Positions 1 to 9,417 are shown, counted from the first letter of the stretch. The stretch is DNA of 64,000 bases from Bacteroidales bacterium (GCA_035299085.1 DATGXG010000057.1:117284-181283), one strand, 5' to 3'. Numbers and translations are program-made. The notes: generated by a model not told the origin, from the letters alone.

Positions 1-473
1 ATAAAAATTATGCATTTGACGTTGATCCTCAGTATGAAGAAAGAATGAAAATGACCTATTATAATGATGGTCATCTGAAAGAAGCATGGAAGACGGATAA
101 CATTGTTACAACGTATTTATGGGCCAATAATATTTCGTATCCTGTTGTTAAAATTGAAGGAATTAAGTTTTCGGATATCACAGATACACCGATGATCACC
201 AGGATTTTCAGTAATTCCTATACTTCTAACACAGACAAGACATCCGTTGATGCTGATGTGCTATTTCTTAAAGGTCAGCTTTCTGCTTATATAAGTGATC
301 CGCGGTATATGGTGACCATTTATACGTATTCTCCATTATTTGGCATCACATCTCAAACCGATTCCAATGGGGTTACAACCTATTATGAATACGATGGTTT
401 AGGCCGGTTGAAAGCGATAAAAAATGATGATGGAAATATACTCAAGACATTCGATTATCATTATAAGGAATAA
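1..473 (+). CDS. YD/RHS-repeat protein, C-terminal end (partial at window edge)
   Basis: The frame is open from the window edge (K-N-Y-A-F-D upstream of the first ATG at 45), so this is the 3' end of a larger gene and not a 142-residue protein. The tail holds the YD-repeat signature common in Bacteroidota surface proteins: YTYSPLFGITSQTDSNG, then TTYYEYDGLGRLKAIKNDDG. It ends just after the last repeat, without the RHS core or a variable toxin-like tail, which is usual for secreted YD-repeat proteins of this phylum. The true start lies outside the window. It shares the secreted-repeat theme with the two following genes. Confidence 0.8.
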   Translation, partial: KNYAFDVDPQYEERMKMTYYNDGHLKEAWKTDNIVTTYLWANNISYPVVKIEGIKFSDITDTPMITRIFSNSYTSNTDKTSVDADVLFLKGQLSAYISDPRYMVTIYTYSPLFGITSQTDSNGVTTYYEYDGLGRLKAIKNDDGNILKTFDYHYKE

Positions 474-500
474 TCATGATTTAACGAAATCAAGTTGACT

Positions 501-2030
501 ATGAACAAAAAATTATATTATACAGCTGTAATACTATTTTTCACGGCTGTGATTCATGCACAAACCATAGTTTCTGTTGATACAGTTAAGGGCATATGGT
601 CAGCAGGGTCTTCTCCTTATATAATTACACAGACTGTTACAGTACCTGCTGATACTTCATTGGTAATACAGCCCGGAACTGAAATTTATCTTGCAGGAAA
701 TTTCAGGTTTAAGGTTGAGGGTAGACTGATTGCCCGTGGAAAGGAAAAAGAAAAAATTGTTTTTGCATTTGCCGATTCATCAATAATCAATAAGGTCAAA
801 TCCTTATGTGACTCCAATGCACCGAAAATAGCCGGATGGGGAGGGATCAGGTTTTCAGATCACAGGACAGGGAAAGACACATCCATTCTTGAATTTTGCT
901 CAATTAACGGTGTGAAAGCTCTTACAGGAAACAGTTCAGAATGCTCAGGTGGAGCAATAAGTATTATCGGGAAAGGCATGATTATTATTAAAAAGTGTAT
1001 GATCTTCAATAACCAGGCTCATACGGGTGCTGCTATTTATTGTGAGAATAATAATCCGATTATTGAAGGTAACGTTATTGAAAGAAATAAAAGTATCAGC
1101 AATGGCGGAGCATTCTTTATTTATAACAGCCGGCCGGTAATCAGAAACAACCTTGTCAGATTAAATATTTCGGATGAATTCGGAGGAGGATTTTATTTCC
1201 AAAATTCAGGCAGTTATTTCACAAATAATACTGTAGCTGAGAATTCAGCAAGGTTTGGTGGTGCCGCATCTATGGTTAACAGTAATATAAGAATGGTTAA
1301 TAATACAGTTGCCAATAATTATGCCTCCGAAAACGGGGGTGGATTGCACTGCATCGAGTCAAGTCCTTACATTAAGAATACAATTCTGTGGGGTAATTCA
1401 ACTAAGGTTAAAGGCAAACAACTATACTTATATGAATTAGGATATCCTGAAATTACCTATTCTTCAATTCAGGATGGTTTAAATGGAATTGAGGAATTCT
1501 CCGACTCATTGAACCAGGTAGAGTATGTAAAAAATCTTGATGAAAATCCCGAGTTTATCATAAATGACACTGCTTATCTTGCACTGGGCGAAAATTCTTA
1601 TTGCATCGATGCCGGCTCTAATAAGGATCCTTTGATATCAGAGATGAGTGATATGACCGGTCGCCCAAGGATCATTAATGATGTTATCGACATGGGTGCC
1701 CAGGAATTTCAAAAAGGTATAAAACCCGGGAAGCCCAAAACTGAAGAGGATGTGAAAAAACAAAACGACGACCCGGTATTGAATGTTTTTATTTATCCCA
1801 ACCCAAACCAGGGTAAATTCGAGATTAAATTAACCGGAGATTGTTCTGCCGTTTCTTTAGTCGGGATATTAAATGCCAATGGACAACTTATCCATTCTGA
1901 GAATTTAAGAATTGATGGAAACGGAAGGACACAACTGATAGAAATGGATATTTCCCGTGGATTTTACTTCCTGGAACTTAAAAATCAAAAAGGCGAGGTC
2001 ATAGAAAGGGAAAAATTAATAATTGAATAG
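501..2030 (+). CDS. Secreted beta-helix protein with type IX secretion C-terminal domain
   Basis: I chose the ATG at 501 (the open frame also offers a TTG two codons earlier); it begins MNKKLYYTAVILFF, a signal peptide ending near HAQ. Residues about 30-400 are rich in N/G-bounded short strands (GNVIERNKS, NNTVAENSA, GGAFFIYNS), the pattern of a right-handed parallel beta-helix with a polymorphic outer-membrane-protein flavour. The last 80 residues (VFIYPNPNQGKFEIKL ... GFYFLELKNQ) are a por-secretion C-terminal sorting domain. So it is exported by Sec, crosses the outer membrane by T9SS, and is anchored or released at the surface. The ligand is unknown; beta-helix proteins often bind or cleave polysaccharide, but no catalytic residues are recognised. 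Confidence 0.85.
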   Translation: MNKKLYYTAVILFFTAVIHAQTIVSVDTVKGIWSAGSSPYIITQTVTVPADTSLVIQPGTEIYLAGNFRFKVEGRLIARGKEKEKIVFAFADSSIINKVKSLCDSNAPKIAGWGGIRFSDHRTGKDTSILEFCSINGVKALTGNSSECSGGAISIIGKGMIIIKKCMIFNNQAHTGAAIYCENNNPIIEGNVIERNKSISNGGAFFIYNSRPVIRNNLVRLNISDEFGGGFYFQNSGSYFTNNTVAENSARFGGAASMVNSNIRMVNNTVANNYASENGGGLHCIESSPYIKNTILWGNSTKVKGKQLYLYELGYPEITYSSIQDGLNGIEEFSDSLNQVEYVKNLDENPEFIINDTAYLALGENSYCIDAGSNKDPLISEMSDMTGRPRIINDVIDMGAQEFQKGIKPGKPKTEEDVKKQNDDPVLNVFIYPNPNQGKFEIKLTGDCSAVSLVGILNANGQLIHSENLRIDGNGRTQLIEMDISRGFYFLELKNQKGEVIEREKLIIE

Positions 2031-2088
2031 CCTGGCAGAATTTTTTCATTTCCCAATTCATTCAAACTAAACTAATACCCAGCATAAA

Positions 2089-5000
2089 ATGACAATTAAG
2101 CAGGTCATTCGTAAAACCGGCACCCAGATGTTGATTCCGGCGATTTTTCTGACTTCTTTACATTCAGGTTCCTTTTCCCAAACATTTGATGACAATAAGG
2201 ACATATTGAATATTACATCCAATGTTAGTGGACAGTATACAGCACGGGTCAGCATAAAACTTCTTCCTGCAGCCAGAGCCACTGCAGGTTTTAAAGCAAA
2301 CATTTCTCCCGATTTGTACTATGAACCCGTTCCGTCAAGAAATATCGATGGTCAGACAACAACCGGAGACAGTTGGAATTATATATACAGCCGTACTTTC
2401 AGAAAAGCTGTAACCAATGCGGATAATTTTGAGACAGATAAGACAAGTTCAAATAATGATGTGATTGAACAGGTACAGTATTTTGATGGGCTTGGCCGGA
2501 TCATTCAAACCATTGACATTAAAGGAAGTCCGGAAAGAAACGATATTGTTATGCCTGTGGATTACGATAAATATGGCCGTGAAAGTTTTAAATATTTGCC
2601 TTATAGCAAAACGGGTGATGGCGGATACAGGCCAAATGCAATTACCACCTCTGGCGAACAAAGCGTATTTTACAGTAATAGCGGCAATCTGAATGGACTG
2701 GATGAGACAGATACACGTGCTTATTCTGAAATAACCTATGAAAATTCACCGCTTAACCGTACATTATTTCAACAGGGTCCCGGGAGCGACTGGACTGGTA
2801 AGAAAAGTGGTTTTGAATACATTTCTAACTCGGCATCCTCGGTAATACGTTGGCAGGTTAACTCTGCCAATGCCTGTACAAGGAATGGATATTATACTGT
2901 TAATACTTTATTAGTGAACAGGATTACGGATGAAGATGGTAACAAAACCTCCGAATACAAGGATCTTCAAGGGAAGGTCGTGCTTAAGGAAACCGAACTT
3001 GGCACAAAAACCTATTATGTTTATGATGATCTTGATTTGCTTCGGTATGTGATTCCTCCTGAGGCTACAAGTCAGGTTGGTTCAGGTAGTCTGACAAGTA
3101 CAATAAGCAGCAATTATTGCTATTATTATCAATACGACTGCAGAAAGAGGATGATAAAGAAAAAATTGCCGGGCGCAGATACAGTGTACATGGTGTATGA
3201 TATCCGTGACAGGCTGGTGGCTACTCAGGATGGCCTTCAAAGGAGCAAAACTCCTAAAGAGTGGTCCTTTATTAAATATGATGCTTTTAACCGGCCTGTT
3301 CTCACCGGCATTATCCCGTATGCAGGAAGTCGTAATGATTTGCAAACTATTGTGAATAGCTATACTGGAATAAATCTTTATGAAACCAAAACAACAAGCT
3401 CCACGCATCATTATTATACCCAAAATTCATTTCCCAACTCTTCCTATACTAAGACCTATAACACGATAACCTATTATGATGGTTATGATTTTAATGGTGA
3501 CAATTCTCCTGATAAGGCTTATGTTTCTGATGGCATGACGGATCCGGGATCCGGAACCCGCAAAGGATTGACTACCGGTACCAAGATGCGAATTATTAAT
3601 GATGCATCAACTTTGTTTGTTGAAACCGTTACATTTTATGATAAATATGGTCATACTGTTCAGGCTCAACATACACAGCCAATAGAAGCAATCACAATCA
3701 ATACACGAACAAGCAACAAAATTAATTTAATTGGCGAGGTGCTTCAGGCAAAAACCACAACGCTGTCTGGCAGTACTGTTATTAATACTGTCCAGGATGA
3801 ATATACACTGGATCATCGTGCCAGATTGCTTGAGATTAAAAAAACGATCAATTCAGAACCTGCGACTGTAATAGTTAATAATAGTTATAACCAGCTCGGT
3901 CAGTTAATAGCAGAAAAACTTGGAGTAACAGATGGTATTGGTCTCCAAAAAGTAGATTATCTTTATAATATAAGAGGCTGGTTAAGAGGATTAAACAATA
4001 CACCGGAAAGTTCGGACCTGTTTGCAATGCAACTCTTTTACAATGATTACCTCAGTAATCTCGATTTAACAAAAGGAAATTTCAACGGGAATATCAGTTC
4101 AGCTAAGTGGACCAATAAAGGTCTCAGCGGCATATGGAAAGCCTATGGTTTTGCATATGACAAACTAAATAGGCTGAACAATGCAATTTATGGTGAATAT
4201 TCGCAAGGTGGTTCAAATATTAACACAGGATATAGAGGAAATGAGTATAAGAACCGGTTTGATGAATACGGGATATCCTATGATTTGAATGGAAATATAA
4301 AAACCTTGCGTCGGAAGGGAATTGATAATCCTTCAACGCTCACCTATGCAGAAATAGATTCGCTTAATTATGCTTATACAGGAAACCAGTTAAGGAAGGT
4401 GAATGATGCCATTCCGGATATTACAGGTCGAGGTGATTTTAGTGAAAAGGTAACCAATACACGTGAATATTTGTATGATGCCAATGGCAACATGTATAAA
4501 GATGACAACAAGGGTGTCTATAATATAAATTACAATTTCCTGAATCTTCCTACCAAGGTCTATTTTACGGCATCGAACGATTATATTACCTATCTTTACG
4601 ATGCAGGCGGAAACAAATTAAAAAAGATTGTTGTGAAGGGAGGAACGACGCAGTTTACCGAAAATTATGCAGGCAATGTGGTTTTTAAAACCACCGGAAC
4701 CGGAACATTTTCTCCCACCAATGATCTTCATTACATTAATACAGAAAAGGGAAGGCTGGTAAAAAGTGGAAGCACTTTTGTTTATGAGTATTATCTGACA
4801 GATCATCTTGGTAATACACGAGCCGTTTTCTCCGATGTAAATAAAAATGGCACGATAGAAAACAACAGCACCGAAATCCTTCAATATGCGGATTATTATC
4901 CCTTCGGAATGCTTCATAACCATGCTGCAACCACTACTGATGATAACCGTCGCCTATATAACGGCAAAGAACTCCAATCCGAAACCTTCAATCTGGATGG

Positions 5001-5886
5001 AACATCAGGGGATGAAACAATGTTTGACTGGTATGATTATGGCGCTAGATTTTATGATCCGCAATTAGGGAGGTGGCAAGTTATAGATCCTATGTCAGAA
5101 AAATATTTAAGCATCACACCATACAATTATTGTTTTAATAATCCTTTTTACTTAACAGACCCTAATGGGGAAGATGTCTTTGGAATATTCTATAAATATG
5201 AAAATGAATATGATGAAAATGGTGATCTAAAATTAGATGAAAATAATCAACCGATTCGAAAAATTGTAGGTGTTTCTATAATTAACCTAGGTTCTGAAAA
5301 TGCCAAAAAATTGATAGATGATTTAAATAACTCTGAGGCACAGAGTTTTTATAGTGCATATCTAGGAGCAAAAATGACTGAATTGGGTAATAGTATTATT
5401 TCAGAATTTGAGAATAGCACCACAAATGACGCTTACTTTGGTTTTATGGAGAAAGTGCCAACTGATCCAGATGCTAGTGATGTTTCTAGTGGATATACCT
5501 TAACTAGTGATTTCTTAACAACATTAAGCAGTAAATTTACTGCAAGTGAAAATATCGATAAAGCCAAGACAGAGGATATATACGATATTCTTAAGAATTC
5601 TTATCAAATATCAATTTTTGAAGGTATGAAAATTGTAAACCCTGATAGAAACAATAATTTAATTGCCCTTGATAGGGAGACATATTATCCAGGCGTCCCA
5701 TATTTTGATAAGAATAATCAATATATTGATGACCATATTATTAAATTGGGGACAATAATTCATGAATTGGGCGCTCATGTTGCTGGTGCAGCACATAATT
5801 ATGAACAGAATATCCATCACTTAGTTTGGGGCCAAAATGAATCAAAAATGTGGTATCAGATAAAAAAATTGTATGGTATCAAATAA
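2089..5886 (+). CDS. RHS-repeat protein with variable C-terminal domain (possible polymorphic toxin)
   Basis: 1265 residues. Signal peptide about 1-31 (ends GSFSQ). A DUF6443-like N-terminal region follows (VIEQVQYFDGLGRIIQTID near residue 125), then YD repeats (YDKLNRL, YDLNGNI, YLYDANGNMYKDD). The RHS-associated core is at about 905-1028 (YYLTDHLGNTRAVF, YGARFYDPQLGRW, NNPFYLTDPNGED). After DPNGED the last 237 residues change character: AT-rich and K/N/D-rich, with HELGAH at about 1225 plus nearby histidines, a loose resemblance to a zincin motif but with one residue too many for HExxH. This is the layout of polymorphic toxins, where the core is constant and the tip is swapped. Toxin activity is inferred, not shown. 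Confidence 0.8.
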   Translation: MTIKQVIRKTGTQMLIPAIFLTSLHSGSFSQTFDDNKDILNITSNVSGQYTARVSIKLLPAARATAGFKANISPDLYYEPVPSRNIDGQTTTGDSWNYIYSRTFRKAVTNADNFETDKTSSNNDVIEQVQYFDGLGRIIQTIDIKGSPERNDIVMPVDYDKYGRESFKYLPYSKTGDGGYRPNAITTSGEQSVFYSNSGNLNGLDETDTRAYSEITYENSPLNRTLFQQGPGSDWTGKKSGFEYISNSASSVIRWQVNSANACTRNGYYTVNTLLVNRITDEDGNKTSEYKDLQGKVVLKETELGTKTYYVYDDLDLLRYVIPPEATSQVGSGSLTSTISSNYCYYYQYDCRKRMIKKKLPGADTVYMVYDIRDRLVATQDGLQRSKTPKEWSFIKYDAFNRPVLTGIIPYAGSRNDLQTIVNSYTGINLYETKTTSSTHHYYTQNSFPNSSYTKTYNTITYYDGYDFNGDNSPDKAYVSDGMTDPGSGTRKGLTTGTKMRIINDASTLFVETVTFYDKYGHTVQAQHTQPIEAITINTRTSNKINLIGEVLQAKTTTLSGSTVINTVQDEYTLDHRARLLEIKKTINSEPATVIVNNSYNQLGQLIAEKLGVTDGIGLQKVDYLYNIRGWLRGLNNTPESSDLFAMQLFYNDYLSNLDLTKGNFNGNISSAKWTNKGLSGIWKAYGFAYDKLNRLNNAIYGEYSQGGSNINTGYRGNEYKNRFDEYGISYDLNGNIKTLRRKGIDNPSTLTYAEIDSLNYAYTGNQLRKVNDAIPDITGRGDFSEKVTNTREYLYDANGNMYKDDNKGVYNINYNFLNLPTKVYFTASNDYITYLYDAGGNKLKKIVVKGGTTQFTENYAGNVVFKTTGTGTFSPTNDLHYINTEKGRLVKSGSTFVYEYYLTDHLGNTRAVFSDVNKNGTIENNSTEILQYADYYPFGMLHNHAATTTDDNRRLYNGKELQSETFNLDGTSGDETMFDWYDYGARFYDPQLGRWQVIDPMSEKYLSITPYNYCFNNPFYLTDPNGEDVFGIFYKYENEYDENGDLKLDENNQPIRKIVGVSIINLGSENAKKLIDDLNNSEAQSFYSAYLGAKMTELGNSIISEFENSTTNDAYFGFMEKVPTDPDASDVSSGYTLTSDFLTTLSSKFTASENIDKAKTEDIYDILKNSYQISIFEGMKIVNPDRNNNLIALDRETYYPGVPYFDKNNQYIDDHIIKLGTIIHELGAHVAGAAHNYEQNIHHLVWGQNESKMWYQIKKLYGIK

Positions 5887-6616
5887 AACATTATTTCTAG
5901 TTATTCTTCGCCTTAGTTTATGTTCATTTAGTGTTTGGAGCCAGAATGTAAATAACATAACATGGGCAAATAATAGAGACGACTCAATAAGTTTTAACTG
6001 TTATTGTCAGGGTAGTAGGAGTATAAAATATACATCAAAAATATTTTTTAAACCTATTAATGACGAAGAAATTTGTTATAGGAGAATGTATATTGGAACC
6101 TATGCACAACCATATCCAAATAAGTATAATATAATTAGATATTCGAATGACACTTTATACATTATGGATGGAGGAATAAAAACCTCATTCTCCTCTAAAA
6201 ATAATCAAGAAAAAATTTTTCTAATTTTTTCGGAAAGATCAAAAACAATAAGAAGTCTTAATACATCTACAACTTTATGCAATAATATTCAGTTTATAAC
6301 AAAAAATTATATTAAAGAATTTCATGATAGTATAAATATATATAAACTTTACTATATCAGCAATATTGGACTATCCTTGTGGTACCTTGGTGTTGGAAAA
6401 TATGCTGGAATTGTATTTTATGCTTATTATGACGGGAATTTAAATCACTTTTGTATCAAAGATTTCAGAAATAAGAAAAGAGAACCTAATTTAATTAAAA
6501 AATTTTTAAAGTATAGTGATGATCCATTAGTCATAAAATTATTTAGTAAACGTGGAAAATTTCCAAGTTACCGTTATTTTAAAACATCCGGCCGGACTAA
6601 ATTAACACATCTATAA
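5873..6616 (+). CDS. Unknown secreted protein overlapping the RHS gene; candidate immunity partner
   Basis: 247 residues; the ATG at 5873 lies 14 bases inside the RHS gene, so the two are translationally linked. An N-terminal hydrophobic stretch (LFLVILRLSLCSFSVWSQ) looks like a signal peptide. The rest is K/N/Y/I-rich with no domain I recognise. Base composition is markedly more AT-rich than the chromosome around it and matches the RHS variable tip, so tip and gene probably arrived together. Position directly downstream of an RHS tip is where immunity genes sit, but a signal peptide is not typical of immunity to a cytosolic toxin; it could instead act in the periplasm or be a co-exported partner. 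Confidence 0.6.
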   Translation: MVSNKTLFLVILRLSLCSFSVWSQNVNNITWANNRDDSISFNCYCQGSRSIKYTSKIFFKPINDEEICYRRMYIGTYAQPYPNKYNIIRYSNDTLYIMDGGIKTSFSSKNNQEKIFLIFSERSKTIRSLNTSTTLCNNIQFITKNYIKEFHDSINIYKLYYISNIGLSLWYLGVGKYAGIVFYAYYDGNLNHFCIKDFRNKKREPNLIKKFLKYSDDPLVIKLFSKRGKFPSYRYFKTSGRTKLTHL

Positions 6617-6652
6617 TCAACATTCCAGGACGGCATCCGGGGTCCCCTTCCA

Positions 6653-6670
6653 GAGTCGGACCAGACTATA
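6653..6670 (+). repeat. Outer left inverted repeat of the transposase unit
   Basis: GAGTCGGACCAGACTATA here pairs with the reverse complement of TATAGTTTGGTCCGACCCC at 7574-7592 (16 of 18 positions agree). The two copies bracket the transposase gene. Confidence 0.6.
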
Positions 6671-6719
6671 ATACTAATAAACAGTCATTTAATAATAAAA
6701 AATTGCCTAATTTTTGACC

Positions 6720-6751
6720 TTAGAGGCTCATTTTTGGGCCTGTTTTTGGCC
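6720..6751 (+). repeat. Inner left inverted repeat of the transposase unit
   Basis: Begins TTAGAGGCTCATTTTTGGG and ends GGCC; the reverse complement of 7494-7525 starts TTAGAGGCTCGTTTTTGGG and also ends GGCC. The right copy lies within the 3' end of the transposase coding region. Confidence 0.65.
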
Positions 6752-6771
6752 GTCTAAGAAAATATATTGAA

Positions 6772-7545
6772 ATGCCCAGGGCAAATCGTTATTATCTGCA
6801 AGGGAATATCTGGCATATTACCCATCGTTGTCACAAAAAGGATTTTTTACTATGGCATCGTAGAGATCGCGCCACATGGCTTCATTGGTTATTTGAAGCA
6901 AAGAAGCGATTTGATATATCTGTATTGAACTATAATGTCACACGTAATCATGTGCACCTGCTTGTAAAAGACAAGGCAGGGGAAGAAAACATTTCAGACT
7001 TCATGCAATTGCTTCAGAGTCGTGTGGCGCAGGAATACAATACGAGAAAGAACCGCAAAGGCGCTTTCTGGGAAGATCGTTATCATGCTACGGCAATTGA
7101 TTCGGATGTTTATCTGATGAATTGCATGACATACATTAATTTAAACATGGTGAGAGCAGGAGTTGTCAAAGATCCTGCTGAATGGAAAGAGTCAGGATAT
7201 TCTGAAATTGAATTTCCGCGAAAGCGTTATGGAATCATTGATTTCAAAACGTTGTTGAAAGAACTTTGCATAGAAACAGTTGAAGAACTTCAAAAAAGCC
7301 AAAAGGACAGGATAAATGAATTATTGAGTAAACAGCAATTAAACAGAGAATCCAAATGGACCGAATCCCTTGCTGTTGGTTCCGAAGATTTTGTAGAAAG
7401 AGTAAAAGAACAATTAGATTTCAGAGCTAAATCAAGAAAAATTATCAAAACAGAGAATGATTATATACTTTCTGATTCAGAAATTCCTTACAGGGCCATT
7501 TTTGACCCCAAAAACGAGCCTCTAAGGCTAAAAAATGGCCAATAA
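6772..7545 (+). CDS. REP-associated tyrosine transposase (RAYT, Y1 HUH superfamily)
   Basis: 257 residues. The N-terminal Y1 transposase domain is clear: GNIWHITHRCHKKDFLL, the HUH metal-binding motif NHVHLLV at about 62-68, and the helix with the nucleophilic tyrosine region (MTYINLNMVRAGVV, Tyr near residue 123). It matches the single-copy TnpA-REP/RAYT family, which nicks and joins single-stranded DNA at palindromic REP-like elements and is usually domesticated rather than freely transposing. The gene is surrounded by two nested inverted repeats (6653/7592 and 6720/7525), one of them overlapping its own 3' end, as expected for the element it acts on. No frameshift is seen, so it may be active. 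Confidence 0.9.
   Translation: MPRANRYYLQGNIWHITHRCHKKDFLLWHRRDRATWLHWLFEAKKRFDISVLNYNVTRNHVHLLVKDKAGEENISDFMQLLQSRVAQEYNTRKNRKGAFWEDRYHATAIDSDVYLMNCMTYINLNMVRAGVVKDPAEWKESGYSEIEFPRKRYGIIDFKTLLKELCIETVEELQKSQKDRINELLSKQQLNRESKWTESLAVGSEDFVERVKEQLDFRAKSRKIIKTENDYILSDSEIPYRAIFDPKNEPLRLKNGQ
7494..7525 (-). repeat. Inner right inverted repeat of the transposase unit
   Basis: Inverted partner of 6720-6751, located inside the last codons of the transposase (residues DPKNEPLRL). Confidence 0.65.
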
Positions 7546-7573
7546 TAGAGGTTAAAATATTATAAATTAGGAA

Positions 7574-7592
7574 TATAGTTTGGTCCGACCCC
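7574..7592 (-). repeat. Outer right inverted repeat of the transposase unit
   Basis: TATAGTTTGGTCCGACCCC, inverted partner of 6653-6670. A third, direct copy (TATAGTTAGTTCCGACCCC) lies at 7817-7835, so the segment 7593-7816 is also bracketed by this element. Confidence 0.6.
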
Positions 7593-7603
7593 GTTTAAAA
7601 ACC

Positions 7604-7813
7604 ATGAATACATTAAATATTCGAATAATCGGTTTAATTTTTGTTTTGATATCTATCTTACTTATAATTTTTAGATTAAAAATTATAAAATTCATATATA
7701 ATTTAAGGGGATTTACCCCAGATTATATGAGCAAAACAATAGAAATAAGACAAATATTAATAATATGCTATTTTTTCTTAATTGGGTTAGTGTTACTTTT
7801 AAAAAAGTTCTGA
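7604..7813 (+). CDS. Small two-helix membrane protein, unknown
   Basis: 69 residues from the ATG at 7604. Two hydrophobic helices are visible (IIGLIFVLISILLIIF and IIC YFFLIGLVLLL) joined by a short polar loop. It is very AT-rich, and lies between two direct copies of the GGTCCGACCCC-like element (7574 and 7817). I do not recognise a family. It may be a passenger or a remnant left by the repeat unit; translation is plausible but unproven. Confidence 0.4.
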   Translation: MNTLNIRIIGLIFVLISILLIIFRLKIIKFIYNLRGFTPDYMSKTIEIRQILIICYFFLIGLVLLLKKF

Positions 7814-7816
7814 TGA

Positions 7817-7835
7817 TATAGTTAGTTCCGACCCC
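7817..7835 (+). repeat. Third copy of the TATAGT..GACCCC element
   Basis: TATAGTTAGTTCCGACCCC is a direct repeat of 7574-7592 (two differences) beyond the small membrane gene. Confidence 0.55.
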
Positions 7836-7897
7836 GTTTCACCAATTTATCAACCACTAGAATTTTTTATCTTTAAAAAATTTTGAATCACATCATT

Positions 7898-8323
7898 ATG
7901 AAAAAAGCGGTTATTTATTACACATCAAAAACGGGTATAACTAAAAAACTTGGGGAAAATATAAAGGACTACCTGAATGAAAAAGGCATTTCAACTGAAT
8001 TTCAATCAACAGATGAAATTTTAGAGACAAAGACAGAAGGAGCCGATTACGTTCTGCTGGGATGTTGGACGGGCGGCCTGATGCTTTTATTCCAGGGTCC
8101 TACTAAGAAATGGATAGGGTTTGCCAAAAAACTGCCTGAATTGGATCCTTCAAAAACAATATTGTTTACTACCTATAAGATCAGAACAGGCAGTATGTTC
8201 CGGAACATGAAAAAACATCTCAAAACCAAATCAATGGACTCTTCCTATACAGAAATCAAATCAAAAAACAGTACACTGGATGCCCATGCTAAAATCCTCC
8301 TGGATAAATTCATAACGAATTGA
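7898..8323 (+). CDS. Flavodoxin-like protein
   Basis: 141 residues from the ATG at 7898 (MKKAVIYYTSKTG); an upstream in-frame start at 7883 is less likely. The YTSKTGITKKLG loop is the phosphate-binding loop of flavodoxins, the YVLLGCWTGG segment is the second FMN-contact loop, and a third strand LFTTYKIRTG follows. Flavodoxins bind FMN and shuttle electrons in the cytoplasm. It is close to the short flavodoxin-family proteins of anaerobes. The electron partner is not indicated by its neighbours. Confidence 0.8.
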   Translation: MKKAVIYYTSKTGITKKLGENIKDYLNEKGISTEFQSTDEILETKTEGADYVLLGCWTGGLMLLFQGPTKKWIGFAKKLPELDPSKTILFTTYKIRTGSMFRNMKKHLKTKSMDSSYTEIKSKNSTLDAHAKILLDKFITN

Positions 8324-8356
8324 TAATCGGTGTACCTTTTGGTAAAACCTTTAAAA

Positions 8357-9313
8357 ATGACATCATCCAGGAGAAATTTTATCCGCAATGCCTCAGTTGC
8401 CGCAGCAGCAGGAATTGTTAGTTCTCCCGTTATTTTGGGAGCTGAACCAGAAGTGAGGCAAAAGTCAGTTAAAAGGAATAAAATCGGAGTTTCAACCTAT
8501 TCTTTCTGGCAATTTAATGGTCCCAAAGAGAATTCTCCGATTGAGAAATGCATTGACCTGGCTGCAGAAATGGGTTTTGACGGCATTGAGTTTTTACTGA
8601 TGCAGATGCAGAGCGAAGAAAACAGTTACCTTCAACATCTTAAGCGAAGGGCTTTCCATGCCGGTCTCGACATTATGGGCTTTTCAACGCACCAGGGTTT
8701 TGTGTACCCCGACAAACAAACAAGGGATGAGGAAGTAAAGAAAACAATACGCCAGATAGAATTGGCCTACATGCTGGGAATCCCTACCATGCGACTGAAC
8801 ACAGGCCGTTGGAATACAACCAAATCGTTTGACGACCTGATGGCAAACAAAGGAATCGAACCGATATTGGAAGGATATACCGTTGACCAGGGTTTTGATT
8901 GGGTAATTGATTCCATCGCACAATGTATACCCACGGCCGAAAAATGCGGTGTGGTTCTGGGTCTCGAAAATCATTGGGGGTTGGGCAGAACCGCGGAGGG
9001 AGTGCTTCGGATAGTAAATTCAATTAATTCTCCCTGGCTGCAGATTACGTCTGACACTGGTAATTTTCTAGAAAACCAGTATGAGCAGCTTGAAATGATG
9101 GCCCCGCAAACTTTTCTCATCCAGGCTAAAACCTATTACGGTGTCGGTAAATGGTACACCCTGGATATTGATTATAACCGGGTAGCTTCCATCTTCAGAA
9201 AAGCAGGGTACAATGGTTATGTTTCAATCGAATTTGAAGGGAACGAGAATCCGCTAACGGCAGTTCAGAAAAGTCTGGAAATGATCAGGAATGCGTTCAC
9301 GTGGGAGGGTTAG
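8357..9313 (+). CDS. Tat-exported sugar phosphate isomerase/epimerase family protein (xylose-isomerase-like TIM barrel)
   Basis: Start taken at 8357 because it gives the Tat signal MTSSRRNFIRNASVAAAAG; the longer frame from 8330 only adds residues before it. The mature part shows the AP-endonuclease-2/xylose-isomerase-like barrel: ECPIDLAAEMGFDGIEFL-like opening, VVLGLENHWGLGRTAEG (metal-binding Glu), LQITSDTGNF, and a final GYVSIEFEGNENP. Such proteins isomerise or epimerise sugars or act on 3-keto sugars. It may work with the Gfo/Idh/MocA and DUF1080 genes 10 kb away, but that is inference. Stands alone after the flavodoxin gene with a 33-base gap. Confidence 0.85.
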   Translation: MTSSRRNFIRNASVAAAAGIVSSPVILGAEPEVRQKSVKRNKIGVSTYSFWQFNGPKENSPIEKCIDLAAEMGFDGIEFLLMQMQSEENSYLQHLKRRAFHAGLDIMGFSTHQGFVYPDKQTRDEEVKKTIRQIELAYMLGIPTMRLNTGRWNTTKSFDDLMANKGIEPILEGYTVDQGFDWVIDSIAQCIPTAEKCGVVLGLENHWGLGRTAEGVLRIVNSINSPWLQITSDTGNFLENQYEQLEMMAPQTFLIQAKTYYGVGKWYTLDIDYNRVASIFRKAGYNGYVSIEFEGNENPLTAVQKSLEMIRNAFTWEG

Positions 9314-9417
9314 TTGTTCTAATAAACTTCTTAAATCAAAAATCGGTGTTCGATATTCGGTGTTTCTTGTTCGAAGTTTGAAGTTTGATGTTCAGGGGAC
9401 GGTTTGCCTGTGCTGGC

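Noticed and set aside
5740..5800. Classical zinc metallopeptidase site in the RHS tip
   Set aside because: HELGAH has one residue more than HExxH between the histidines, so it is noted only as a loose resemblance.
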